In this document: positions 49,040 to 59,900 of the stretch, piece after piece
Position numbering within the stretch: the first letter of the stretch is position 1
Layout: each line of letters begins with the position of its first letter
Assembly: GCA_012932295.1 (NCBI GenBank)
Contig: JAAONU010000003.1
Location: forward strand, 26,460,361 to 26,524,360
Length of the DNA: 64,000 nucleotides
Direction of reading: 5' to 3'
Source of the DNA: Cyclina sinensis
Lineage: Eukaryota; Mollusca; Bivalvia; Venerida; Veneridae
The notes under the pieces: model-generated
Database searches by the model: none
Seen by the model: only the letters and a program-made list of their open reading frames with translations
What the model was told of the DNA's origin: nothing
Program-made: the position numbers and the translations under genes

Positions 49040-49350
49040 GCTTCCCTCACTCCTCCTCAGCGGATGTGGTCCAGTGGTCCCGAGTGCAACCCCCCGCTCC
49101 TCCGCTAACATTACTAATAGTCTTTCGGATGAGATGTTAAACCGAGGTCCAATATATCAATGCTATACAATGAGATGCTTTCTGTATCTTGCACTATCCC
49201 CCACAACATAAAATAATTCATCTCTTCAGGGGGCGTCGATCATATTGGTAACCGGTACCGACGATAAATAAGCTCAAATAGATAAGACTCCTCCTCATTC
49301 TTGCTTAAAAAGCCGAAGACGATGTTTCAGTCCGATACTTGTTTAAAAAC
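49040..49350. repeat. SINE-like insertion within the long-TIR element
   Basis: The phrase TCTTTCGGATGAGATGTTAA then ACCGAGGTCC (49121-49152) is a recurring 3'-region phrase of invertebrate SINE/LINE tails. It separates the two coding pieces of the element. Borders are unclear. Confidence 0.4.
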
Positions 49351-49402
49351 TTTTGAGAGAAAGGATAATATGTTACGACATAAAAATAATCGGCGCATTC
49401 AG

Positions 49403-49918
49403 GTAAAAACTCGGATGAAGACGCAGTGTCAGACGTATCAGTAAAAGGGGTTATTTTTGGGCCCATAGATGACAATGGGTCTAGTCACAGTGACGACGAT
49501 GATGATACCGTCACTTCAGAGGAGTCTTTGGAGATCGATCCTTGGAACTACATTTTAGTTGAATCGTTTCCAAAGTGTCAGTCGCAGTATGACTCCAATG
49601 TAAATGGGTACCAACATCAGTGAATATGAAGCCAAAGAAAACGTTTTCAGAAATATGAAAAGCGCCTACAGGAAAGCAAAGATGAACAGTTTTGGCAGTA
49701 AATTGGTGTGGTTTGATGCAATGAAAAAAGATCCTATCTATAAATCTATAAAGAAGACGGTCAATCAGCTGATTGATACAGATGGGTACGACAAGGATGA
49801 AGCTTTGAAATACGGCATACTCAAGCGGAAATTTCTCTCTGACAAGGTCCTAGATACTTACCAAATTCCAGAGCTGGAAAGAGAGGATGCCATGGAACAA
49901 GAAGAAGACTCGGAATGA
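49403..49918 (+). CDS. Element-encoded acidic/helical protein, frameshifted, unknown family
   Basis: After an acceptor-like CGCATTCAG (to 49402), frame 1 gives KNSDEDAVSDVSVKGVIFGP, an Asp/Ser-rich stretch, IDPWNYILVESFPKCQ and SQYDSNVNG, then stops at 49623. Frame 2 takes over at 49604 with TNISEYEAKENVFRNMKSAY, WFDAMKKDPIYKSIKKTVNQ, LIDTDGYDKDEALKYGILKR and KFLSDKVLDTYQIPELE, to a stop at 49918. A one-step frameshift near 49604 joins them into about 170 aa. The second half looks like a conserved amphipathic domain (W..M..DP.Y..I..TV..LI....GYD..EA......RK.L.DK.L). I do not recognise the family. Its place inside the TIRs suggests it belongs to the element. Confidence 0.5.
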
Positions 49919-51302
49919 TGGTGTAAAACCTGAAGCAGATAGTTACGGTTGCTATAGGACGACCACGAGTATTTCAGGAAATAAACTTTTAAATCCAATA
50001 TGAAAAACGATTGCAAGGGTTCATCGTCCGTTTTTTTTAACATTATCTCGAGACAGACGGACGCCATCGCTGAAAACATGAGATGTCAGTGGGAACGGTG
50101 TAAAGTTATATACATGTAAATAAATAAGAAATCATGCATTGTTACAAAAAAGAGCGTTGAAGGAATTTTATATGGCAATTATGACAATTTATCTTACTTT
50201 AGTAGCTTTTATGCTTAGCCATTGAAACGTGAAAAACAGAGAATTATTATCAGTATTGGATGTTAATAGTACAACAATGATATCAATAAAACAATGAAAC
50301 TATTTTTTTCTTATATCTATTCCATATTCCCAGTTTATCACTTTCTTTTGTATATACATGAGCGTAACCCATTCCTTTACCCAACTTTCATTATGTTAAC
50401 GCTCCTACCTCTCTTTCACTCCTCATGCCTTCTCCTTCACTCCTCATGCCTCTGAAAATGTTAGTTTTGATGTTTAGGGACCCTCCCGGCTCAAATACAA
50501 CGGTCTGCGACTGTTTCTGACATTCTTGCAGGCTTTCAGGAATTTCAAGCCCGTTCAAAATTACGTGGCCTTAAACGTAGTATGCATCTTCGGGTCACGC
50601 GTCAAGAGCAAATCTTTGGGTCACATGGCAAAGGGTAAATCTTCATGTCACGTGCAAAGGGCTAAAGCCACCTATGTGGTAAAGGGCTAAAGCCACATAT
50701 GAGAAAATGTTTACTATGGGTTACTCAACTGTATCCTTGTTAACCTTACTGAAAAGGGGTACACTGCACTATTCCCTCTGTGTAATACATGTGTACACGC
50801 GACATATGCGTTGAATAAATATTCTTACTAACTGGAACAACATTTTGACCTTTTTTCATAAAGATTTTTTCAGTTATTAAAATCTGCAACAAAACAAGAT
50901 ATGTTTTTGTAGTATATAAAAAGCTTAACTGAAATTTGTCCTATCCAACTTAGCACCCTTGCCCTGGACAGACTCGTCCAGTATTAAAAAGAAGTATTAA
51001 AACCACAAAGAGCGAAAATAATTTTAGATTAAAACATGTCATATGACAGGTTGCATTTCTGGCGTACAAAACCACGGCTTTATTATAGGACAAGACGCGT
51101 GATTTCAATGATGAATGTCTTTGTTCTTTGCTCATCACGTTGAAAATTGGTTCTCTATCCATCACGAGGAGAGGTGATTCATTCTAACCTATGGGGAAAA
51201 GGGCTAAAACCACCTATGTGGCAAGGTCTAAAGCCACCTATGTGGTAAAGGGCTAAAGCCACATGCGGTAAAGGGCTAAAGCCACCTATGTAGTAAAGGG
51301 GG

Positions 51303-52433
51303 CAGAACATGTTTTAAATGTGTCTTTTTTGTTTGCAATTAAAATGCAAAATCGACTGATTCAAGTATATATATGTCCATCTACTCTTTGTATGAAGTTG
51401 GTAATTGACATTGTGTTGTAAGTAAAGTTCTATAATTCGATATCAATATCAATTTTATTATTTTTAAAAAGAAGTCACATCAATAATTTTGCATGAGTAA
51501 AATATGCTCGGTGGCCTCAAAAAAATAGTCAATGCCCAATAAAACTACTTAAAACAATTCGATCATCTATTTAGAATCACAAGAGTTCACTCCCTGTTGA
51601 TTTTTTTTTGTATGTCTTAACATTAGAGTATCAGATTTTGTTCTTGAAATTTTAAATCGCATACGCAAATACTTGCACACGCACACAAACAATCATGGTT
51701 CAAGATGTAGATTCATGTATTTCCATTTTTGTGTTTGTTAGCAACAATCGCTATAGAGGTAACTTACATAAATATATATCAGTCATTTCTCACCAAAATA
51801 TGAAACCATTTTTACCCAAATAGAAATATATATATTCTCTTTAGTCATTACAGATGTTTTGACTTACTTAATTTTGTCATATCAACAGAGATTCAGTTAA
51901 GTGGAAATATTAGGGCTGCACTGTTATAGCATCTTTAAAACTTGTATATTGATCGATCAAAATTAAAAGTTCTTGTATTATAAATATGTACTAATGGTTA
52001 TCCAAACGGAGTAAATTAACCGATATATTCGTGTTGTTTTAAACACACTTTGAAGCATTACAATAATGCCTTTATATGTCTCAAATTTTAATTGACTAAC
52101 AAGCTCCCGTTAATAGATCCTGAAACATTGAGAGCAAACTGTCTCATGCATGAAGTGCAACGATCTTCTTATGACATTCCTTTGTTGCGCGTTTATTGTC
52201 GGACTAAGACACGTGCAAATTATTACTTTTTTTTGTTGATCAATTATACTTCCGAGTCTTTGTATAAATAATTAGACTAATAACTGCGTTTTACTGAACA
52301 TACTATTTTGTGCTTTGTTTATTGAAAATAAAGTTGAACTAGCTATGATCAATAACAGTTTTGCTTGATTTTCTTATCCTATCTTCACTCGTTTGACACA
52401 AAAAGTATTATAAAATGTTCAGCAAATATTTCT

Positions 52434-52435
<2 letters not shown>
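51303..52435. other. AT-rich intergenic sequence
   Basis: I see no exon, repeat terminus or motif of note between the long-TIR element and the poly-T tract. Confidence 0.4.
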
Positions 52436-52477
<42 letters not shown>

Positions 52478-52885
52478 TGGGGGTTGGGCTTGGAGGGCTT
52501 GGTGGGGGGGGGGGGCGGGCGGGCGGCGGTGGGTTACGTCAATCAAACACTCTAAAGGTCATATGGCGACTTTCGAGCTTTACTTATGGAGGAAGACCTC
52601 AGGTGCCCCTTCGTGCATTATTTCAGGCACAAATGAGCACCTGAATAGAACCATCTACGTTCCGTTAGCTAGCTGGATAGCTTCCTCACATGAAATAATC
52701 CAAAGTCCCTGGCGGGATTCGAACCTTACAGCGAGGAAGTGCTAGTGGTTTGAAATCAACGACCTTAAGAACCCCCGACATTCCGTAAGCTGACTGGATA
52801 GCTTCCTTACATGAAATAATCCAAAGTCTCTGGCGGGATTCGAACCTACAGCGATGACGGGCAAGTGGTTTGAAGTCACCGACCT
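52436..52885 (-). repeat. Molluscan tRNA-SINE with duplicated tRNA head and poly(A) tail
   Basis: On the minus strand there are two tRNA-like heads about 122 bp apart, each with the B box GGTTCGAATCCCGCC (near 52840 and 52720). A body follows with the conserved phrases GGGGCACCTGAGGTCTTCCT and AAAGTCGCCATATGACC. Then come a C-rich run and a poly(A) tail, seen as 41 T at 52436-52476. From memory the body resembles the conserved central domain of V-/Meta-type molluscan SINEs. The doubled head is unusual. Confidence 0.7.
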
Positions 52886-53330
52886 TAAACATTCGTGGAC
52901 GCCCCTATATGACTTAGTTAAGGGTTTTTCAAACAGTTTAAGACTTTGTTTTTCATTTTTTGAACAACTGAAAACGAAAACCATAGTCTGAACAGACAAA
53001 AAGAAGATAAAAAAAGGAACCAAAGTTTAAAAAAAAGGTTTCCTGTGGAAATTGAACCTATATCCCATATAAACCCTATTTCTTTACTGTACATTCATAC
53101 TCTGTAGAAAGGAAGTTATGCATTAGGCATTTAATTCCTTTAGTTTGTATAAATACGTACATAACACAGTGTCTATTTAAAACATGTCTTGATTAGAAAA
53201 TTTAATATTTGCCTTACTTTTTTGTCCAATGAGAATTTGAAAAATTCTGACTGTTTATTGCCTATGAAGTGTCTAAAACTGTGTCTATCGTGATAAACTA
53301 AACTTGCCTACAAAAAGCAGGTCAACGACC

Positions 53331-53539
53331 AACCCTTAGACGGCTGGTGGATACTGAATCCACCTATGCGACCAGTGTAGACCAAGATCAGCCGGCACAT
53401 CCGTGCTGTCTGATTTTAATCTGCACTGTTTGCTATTCAGCCAATACGTATCTTGAAATTTTCCCTAAAATTATGAATGATTTTGTCCAGATCGAAAGAT
53501 GGACAAGTCCATTCTAGATATTTAGCATGGTAAGGGGTA
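53331..53539. mobile_element. ~209-bp MITE, same family as 60564-60779
   Basis: The ends are AACCCTTAGACGGCTGG and an inverse-like TTAGCATGGTAAGGGGTA. The middle has 'gcgaccagtgtagaccaaga' and 'tcagccggcacatccgtgc'. The same layout occurs at 60564-60779 with clearer termini. It is non-coding. Confidence 0.7.
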
Positions 53540-53885
53540 AGTCACTTTATTAAAAAAGCCTTTTTAACTTTATTCCTTATTAGCGCCTTACTATTGCATA
53601 CACTACTAGAGAAATACAAAATTTGTTACAAAACATTCAAGGTAGCAAAATACTCAAAGACAAGTAGGGATACTTAGGGGTCAAAGGAAAATGCATCTAT
53701 TACCTCAGTACAGTACATCATACAGTACAGAATGAATTACAACACCGTGCCTCTCCTAAAATTGCAAGTGTCATGAAAGACATTTGTGACTGACTGATTT
53801 GACTGTGCATGTATGTTTTCTAAAACTGACGTCTGCTTGCTCAATTTCCGGCACATAATTAGTGTCGATTAGATCTAACGTTCTT

Positions 53886-54041
53886 TTATTTGCAATTTAC
53901 CTCGTCTGTTTTCGTGTGTCGTCGAATGACTGTCGTATTAACACGACTTCTTGTCTGTGCTGGCAGTGCTTTAATGTTGTCTTCGGTTGCACTAATAATA
54001 AAAATCGTGAAGCAAAGTACTAGAAGTCTAACTACGATCAT
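53886..54041 (-). CDS. Small ORF or first exon with signal peptide (51 aa)
   Basis: The minus-strand ATG (54041) opens MIVVRLLVLCFTIFIISA, a good signal peptide, followed by a polar stretch TEDNIKALPAQTRSRV. It stops at 53886. A donor-like GAG|GTAAAT lies after codon 47 (exon 53901-54041), so it may be the first exon of a secreted protein with downstream exons toward 51300. None was found there. It has no family match by eye, it could be chance, and expression data would decide. Confidence 0.35.
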   Translation of the reverse strand: MIVVRLLVLCFTIFIISATEDNIKALPAQTRSRVNTTVIRRHTKTDEVNCK

Positions 54042-54606
54042 GTGATGTTTTATTTCATATTTAATTGAGAATCATCTTTTATAAGCATCAGCTCGCCAGG
54101 ATAGGCAAGTAAGCAAAGTGTTTAGTTATGAACCACGGATCCTTGAGTTTTAATACTGATAATTTTTTAACATCTGCTGGCAAAACACGCTTGAAGCACA
54201 AAATTAATAAAATAAGAAACTATCTATGATTGAATTTTAATTAAATCTTTCTAGAATACGCTTACTCGTGTGAGAAATCTCTGTCACGGTTACATTGTAG
54301 ATCGAACCCACGACACTTCGGTTACTAAATGAAAGAAAGCACGTATGTGTTTAATCGCCCGGTACCTCTTTGACATAAATTATGGTCGTCAATTTAAAAT
54401 ACGAATAAGCTAACTCCAATCTCTACTTATCATTTTTAAATTAACAGAAAATCTTTTCCTAGCCTATAGATCGGTAGTCCCGATTATTTCAGACACATGA
54501 ACTAATTCAATTTTGTTACACTGACAGTTTCCACTAGATTATTAACATAACGTAAAAATTGATAACATTCCACTATAAATCTTGAGTTTAACATGAATTA
54601 ACATCT

Positions 54607-54793
54607 TGTGACATTTAGCGGTAGAGCTGCGACATTTAACGGTGTTGGAAAATCGTGCGACATTTAACGTTACCATTGCGACATTTAACGGCAGAAGGTT
54701 TTGCGACATTTAGCGGCGATTGCGACATATAGCGGCAATGGTGCGACATTTAACGGCAAGTGCGACATTTAGCGGCGTTGCGACATATAACGG
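54607..54793 (+). repeat. Nine spaced copies of TGCGACATTTARCGG
   Basis: The 15-nt word starts at 54607, 54628, 54656, 54677, 54702, 54721, 54742, 54761 and 54779, in one orientation, separated by 3-13 unrelated bases. Variation is limited to T/A at position 9, A/G at position 12 and single changes in the first and third copies. CpG-bearing words in AT-rich DNA suggest a subterminal motif array of a DNA transposon, but no mirrored array is visible in the window. Confidence 0.8.
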
Positions 54794-54799
54794 CGCCAC

Positions 54800-56625
54800 A
54801 CACTGCTTAGTCTGTATGTAGAGGGAAAAAACATGCTTTAAATGTACGATATTCTCGTATGATGGAGACATACTGGTTTGATAAGATAAGGTCTGTTTGC
54901 TTTCGTTAACATCACCGTCTTATAAGGAGGTCTTCTAAATAATTTTGCTTCCCTCAATGACAGTAATAATGAATCTCACACAAACAGAGACAATACACAC
55001 CTTGCTGGAGCGTCAAAACCCGGTCTTGGCTGCATCAAACTAGTTTGAAAATTCGAGAAAATATTTCGGTACATTAGCTTATGGTGTGAAACTTAATTAG
55101 CGCCTTTAGCACCGCGGTGAACTAACATTCTCATTAAGGTATCGGTTATACGTTTTCTGTTAACTACAAAAAATCCGATTTCAACTACGTAAAATCAGAA
55201 CAGAAAACTGGATGACTGAAATCTATGGTATTTTCTATTTTTTTATAGTTAATTCAAAAGATCAGCATTTTCCAATTAGTTAACATTTAAGGGGCAAGGT
55301 TGGTGAGAGCGCACACATTGACTTATCATTGTATTATCCAAGTATCTGTGCGTCTCAAACAGCCTTAGTATATATTTTCCTCAAGGTTTGTGTGAAGACA
55401 CACCGGCTTTGCACGGAATCCCATTTGGGCCAAGTAAAATATCGTCTGTCGAGAATTTAAAAGATATCTTGTCTCTCCATTTTAGGTGAAAATATATTCG
55501 TACTAGTGTCTGACGACCACTCAAACTGTTAGCGCCTCACTTACAATCCCAATACAACAACCTGAAAAGAAAAGTACAGCTATTCTTATAGGACTGAAGA
55601 CAATCTACAACAAAATCTCAAAGTTCAGATGAAACACTTCTCTAAAAAAGTCGGCTGCAAGAAAGAAACTTCTCCCAAGCCCCACTTTTCGACCCATGGC
55701 CGATGGCAAATTCATTGAAACAGACAAGTCGCCTGATATTCAAAGGCACACGGTAGTCATAACACTACATTCTAATTGTTCGTCTGTTATGGCACACCTA
55801 AATCAGCTAGTGCTAGATACCTGTCAACTCTACACTTTTTTTAGTATCAGTTAAATTTTCTTCCGAATTCTAGCACCATAAAATAGTTTAACTTGTGGTT
55901 TTAATTAAGGAGTTTTACATATTATCTTTAGAGTGTGCCGAGTGTAGTACGTTGCAAATGAATAAAGAGAAATCGTTTTCATAGAACATTTATGTATTTT
56001 AATATCACACAATACATGTACAAACGTTATTTTCGTTTACAAACACATACATTTTCTAATTTCTTACAGGCGGTGTCTTTATTTCGTTGTAAATATTTAG
56101 ATAACAAAACTTCTATGCAGAAAGGCATCTTGTGGTTTGCGAAGCATTATATGGGCGGACTTTGTTTATTTTTGAGCACTTTTAAAGCAAAGATGACCTT
56201 TAAATAAATTACGCAAAATCATATCCGGAAATAACTTGTCTGCATTCAAAGTATGTGATTCTGAGGTATATTCAAAATCATGGGAATGGGCGTCTCAGAA
56301 ATGTATAAGGTCATGATAAATAATACATGTTGATTGATTCATTATACATTGCACGTAGAGTTAAAACAAAACTAAATATTACTGAAACACCGTGGAACAG
56401 TTTGCCACCAGCTTATAGCTGTAACTATGTTGGCACCGCTAAATGATAGTCGAACAACAAACATTCTTTTTCATATCCTTTTTAAGGAAAGCATATCTAA
56501 GTACATATACATCTATAATACGAGAACTTGCTGGCGGCTGATAGGCCACCGGAACACTATGAAACTGAGCACTGATTCAGACCACTGGCTTTCATTTACT
56601 GTCTTTTGAATGCATTCGTTTCCAG
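54800..56625. other. Intergenic region 3' of the nuclear receptor
   Basis: Only short frames are present, such as one at 55636-55850 without a recognisable domain. A few AATAAA-like words are not tied to a gene. Nothing else is supported. Confidence 0.35.
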
Positions 56626-56631
56626 TTTATT
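56626..56631 (-). terminator. Candidate poly(A) signal of the nuclear receptor gene
   Basis: TTTATT on + reads AATAAA on the coding strand, 324 bp beyond the stop codon. It was chosen only because it is the nearest canonical word I noticed. Confidence 0.3.
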
Positions 56632-56954
56632 TTGTTAAAAAATAGCACAAATACAAATGCGCACTTGTTGTCATTTAAGTACATGTACACACCTAAGTAA
56701 CAAACACAAATACTGAAATTAAGAGACCTGATTCAAACACGATGTTAAGACCTAAAACAATATCAATTTAACAAACATTTCGATGTTTAAAACCACCTGC
56801 AAATATACTCTATACCTACTTGGTATTTGACAACGCTAAACTTATTTTAGCAGTATACTTACTTTTTCATGGAACCCACAACGCAGACAGATGAGATCAA
56901 CTACATATATATGCATAACCCTTGAAACAAAGGAAACTAAAATAAACATCATAA

Positions 56955-59900
56955 TTAACTTAAAAATATAGACAATAAGAGGGGATTGTCCTTCAGAACG
57001 GCCCAGTCCAGTTTGATACGCGAAGAAACAGACTCGAACTTCACACCGAATTCTCGTAGCATAACCAGAAAGTTGATGACTTTTGTGAACCATTTGTTGT
57101 AATTTGCGTGTCTTTTACAGGAAACAAACTTAAAAACCTCCAACATGTGCACGTGCATTTGCTCGACTTCCTCCCTGTTCTGTAAATCTGTGCAGCGATC
57201 TGCAAAAATGAAACGCCATTTTTTTAAAATATAGATTCCCTCTTTGAATTACTGCATTATATACCAAAAATACTGAATCAAAACACGCTTCTTTACTATT
57301 AAAGTTTGGTATTCTCACAGGATGGTACAGGGCACAACAGGTGCTTGAAATTTTGAAAATAAGCGCACTTTAAGCCTTTTCAAGCGACTTTCTTGGTAAG
57401 TAAAGGGAACAACGCTATAAAAAGTGGTCTCAAAATACAAGATATAAATGTCAAGGTTTAGTTCAGACGAACCAAAAAAGATGTCTTGAACAGATGTAGT
57501 TTTATTTATGAAAAGAAAGCAAACGATGTAGCATTACATCTTCAAATCTTGACAGTCAGTTAAGTTAAACTTACCATTAAAATGATTCAGTGCCGAAAAT
57601 GTTATGCACGGTACTCAAACTTACCTGAAAACGTCAGGCATACAGCGCGGAGAGCCGCTGTCTCCTCCCTTGTCAACTCGAGTGCCTGAGCAACCCGTGA
57701 CAGTGTAAAAGCGAGATCCACCATCGACTCGCCCCATACCTGAGGTTTTAATAGAACTTTATTTTCATTTAACACCATAAACATTTGCCCAATAGCTGAG
57801 GTTGCTTTAAGATTTCTTTTTCTTCAACACCTCATCCATTCAGTAAACATGCATTATCATAGTTATCTATTTGTTTTCAATTAGACGTGCAGGAAAATTT
57901 TGTGTTTGTTCTTTGAAAAGCAAGGGCCCATGATGTATGAATATTTAAAATTCTAACCAAGTCTTTTAAAGATCCTATCTAACTTAACTGTTATTATTGT
58001 TGTTGGTTTTTTATCACAGCCTTTTTTTTTAAAAAAAGCAAACGAAAACAAACAAGACATTTTTTCTGGGGTACACTTAAGGTACAAACAAACAACGATT
58101 TTTTTCTTTTAAACAAAAACTCCATCACTACATAACAGTGAGGCATCTATCATTAGATGACATGTTTTAAATAATAATTATTGAACATTGACCCATCCTC
58201 TTTCACTTAGCTTCCAGATGATTGGACAGCAAATCTCTTCGGAGCATTATATGGGAAGAGTTTGCATATAAAGTAGACGTAAGACATTCTATACCATTAG
58301 TGAACTGCAAGGGTACTTGCCTGAGCTAACTCTTCGGCATGAAACTGCCACTCACAAGCACCGACTCGTAGTTCTACATTAAAGCAGCGAATATGACCAA
58401 TGTACCATATATCAAAGCGTGATGCTGAAGACATAAATGTGTTGATTTCAGACTTAGATTTTTCCATGCTATTTATTTAAATTTTCTTGCATTACAACGA
58501 TCTTTGACATTTGTTTTTTAAAATTTTCTCTTTTAATAGTTTCTTCTTTATCAGCCGTAAATAATTAAAAACCGTGACTTCGCACGAATAAGTTAATTTG
58601 TTTTCAATGAAACACAGGGGATTACTTAGGTTAATGTTGTGTTTCAACATATGCATGGGTCGTGTGCAATTTCCAATTCTTTGTTTAATCCAATATTTTC
58701 GCACAATTATAAATAAAAAGTGTGTGTATATGAATTGCCTACCTTTTAATAAAGAGGCCTGATCTTGTGAGGACAGTTCGGTAAATCCTGGCAAACTTTT
58801 GGCAAACGCTAGCATACCCTGTACTCCTTGCTCCATGTCATTTATGATTTTTGACATCACTTCCGCTCTCACTATCTCGGTCTGCGGGATAGCGGATTCG
58901 TCAGATTTAATCGTTGCTATTGTTTCTTTTTTGGTCTTGTGGACCATTTTAAGATCAAGGTCCTCAGAATTTTCATTTTTGTCATAAGTTAGACTTGACG
59001 AAATCTGAGCACTGTCGTAAGAATTTTGTTGTATACTGGTATTACCTGATACTTTATAATGTAAAACATTCGTTTGTGAACACTCAGTTTCGCTTAAAGT
59101 TTTACTTTTAGAGCGATTGAAATTTACTCTGCAATCATGTACATTTAAGTTATCTCGATTTGATTCAACATATTCATTTCTAATTATTTCGGGCCACTGG
59201 ACAGGGTCCTGTTCTGTTTCTACTGAGCTGTGATCAGTTCTTGCCACGTGGCATCCCATCTGTGCTGTGTGACATCCCCTCTGAGCTGTGTGACATCCTG
59301 AATGGCCAGTGTGGCTGCCAGGGAATGATATGTGACGTTCTACAGAGGAATTAGGGCGATCCGTTACTATTTTGTGACAACTTGCTTTTGCGTTGATGCG
59401 TTCAGCCTGTACTTTTGGACCCTCTGAAGTTGCAGGTTGACTTTCATTCGACCTAAGCGATTTTCTTTTCCTCTCCATAAAGTCTCTCTGCAAAAGCAAA
59501 ACAACTGACTGAAATCTCATGGAAAAAAACATTTAGCACAAGAGAGCCATGATGGCCCTGGTTTGCTCACCTGAGTACTTTGGCTGAGGGTCTGCTGTTA
59601 AGCAAACATCAGATGCGGATAATACATTTTTATATTTAAGATTTTCAAAGATCTCATATTTTATGCAAATAAAACCAGGCAGAGGCAATTTCGAGATAGC
59701 AGCTTGTGAGGAGATGTCATTTGAAGCAAAATATTGACGAAAATCTATTTTTAGCTCACTTTGTTCAATGAAACAGAACCTTTTAAGCAATTCTAATAGA
59801 GGGCTATGAAAGGAACATTTCTGTGAAATTTTTTAATTTTTTCCTATTTTCAGCTATTGCATTCCTTAAAAGCAATGGAGCGGAACGGTTGGAACAATTT

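Larger units (their letters stand above)
48189..51302. mobile_element. ~3.1-kb element with long (~360-420 bp) TIRs made of 25-bp units
   Basis: The left end is an array of the inverse of GGCTAAAGCCACCTATGTGG (about five units, 48189-48330). It is followed by 'gaatgaatcacttctccacg', 'gatgagcaaagaacc' and 'aatactggacgagtct' (to about 48605). The right side (about 50960-51302) carries all of these blocks inverted, in mirror order. An extra pair of the 25-bp units lies at 50650-50700, so a nested end or internal deletion event is likely. The 2.3-kb middle holds acidic and Lys-rich ORF pieces (48727-49037, 49403-49918) but no transposase I recognise. Exact borders and a target duplication were not resolved. 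Confidence 0.72.

Noticed and set aside
52365..53023. 126-aa, 68-aa and 93-aa frames with poly-Phe, Gly/Trp runs
   Set aside because: They cover a poly-T tract, a G-rich tract and SINE heads.
54607..54793. CRISPR-like array
   Set aside because: Repeats are 15 nt with 3-13-nt spacers in a eukaryotic intron-bearing genome; spacing and context do not fit a CRISPR locus.
55636..55850. Open frame with MADGKFIETDKSPDI
   Set aside because: Short, no domain, no splice signals, not near a supported gene.
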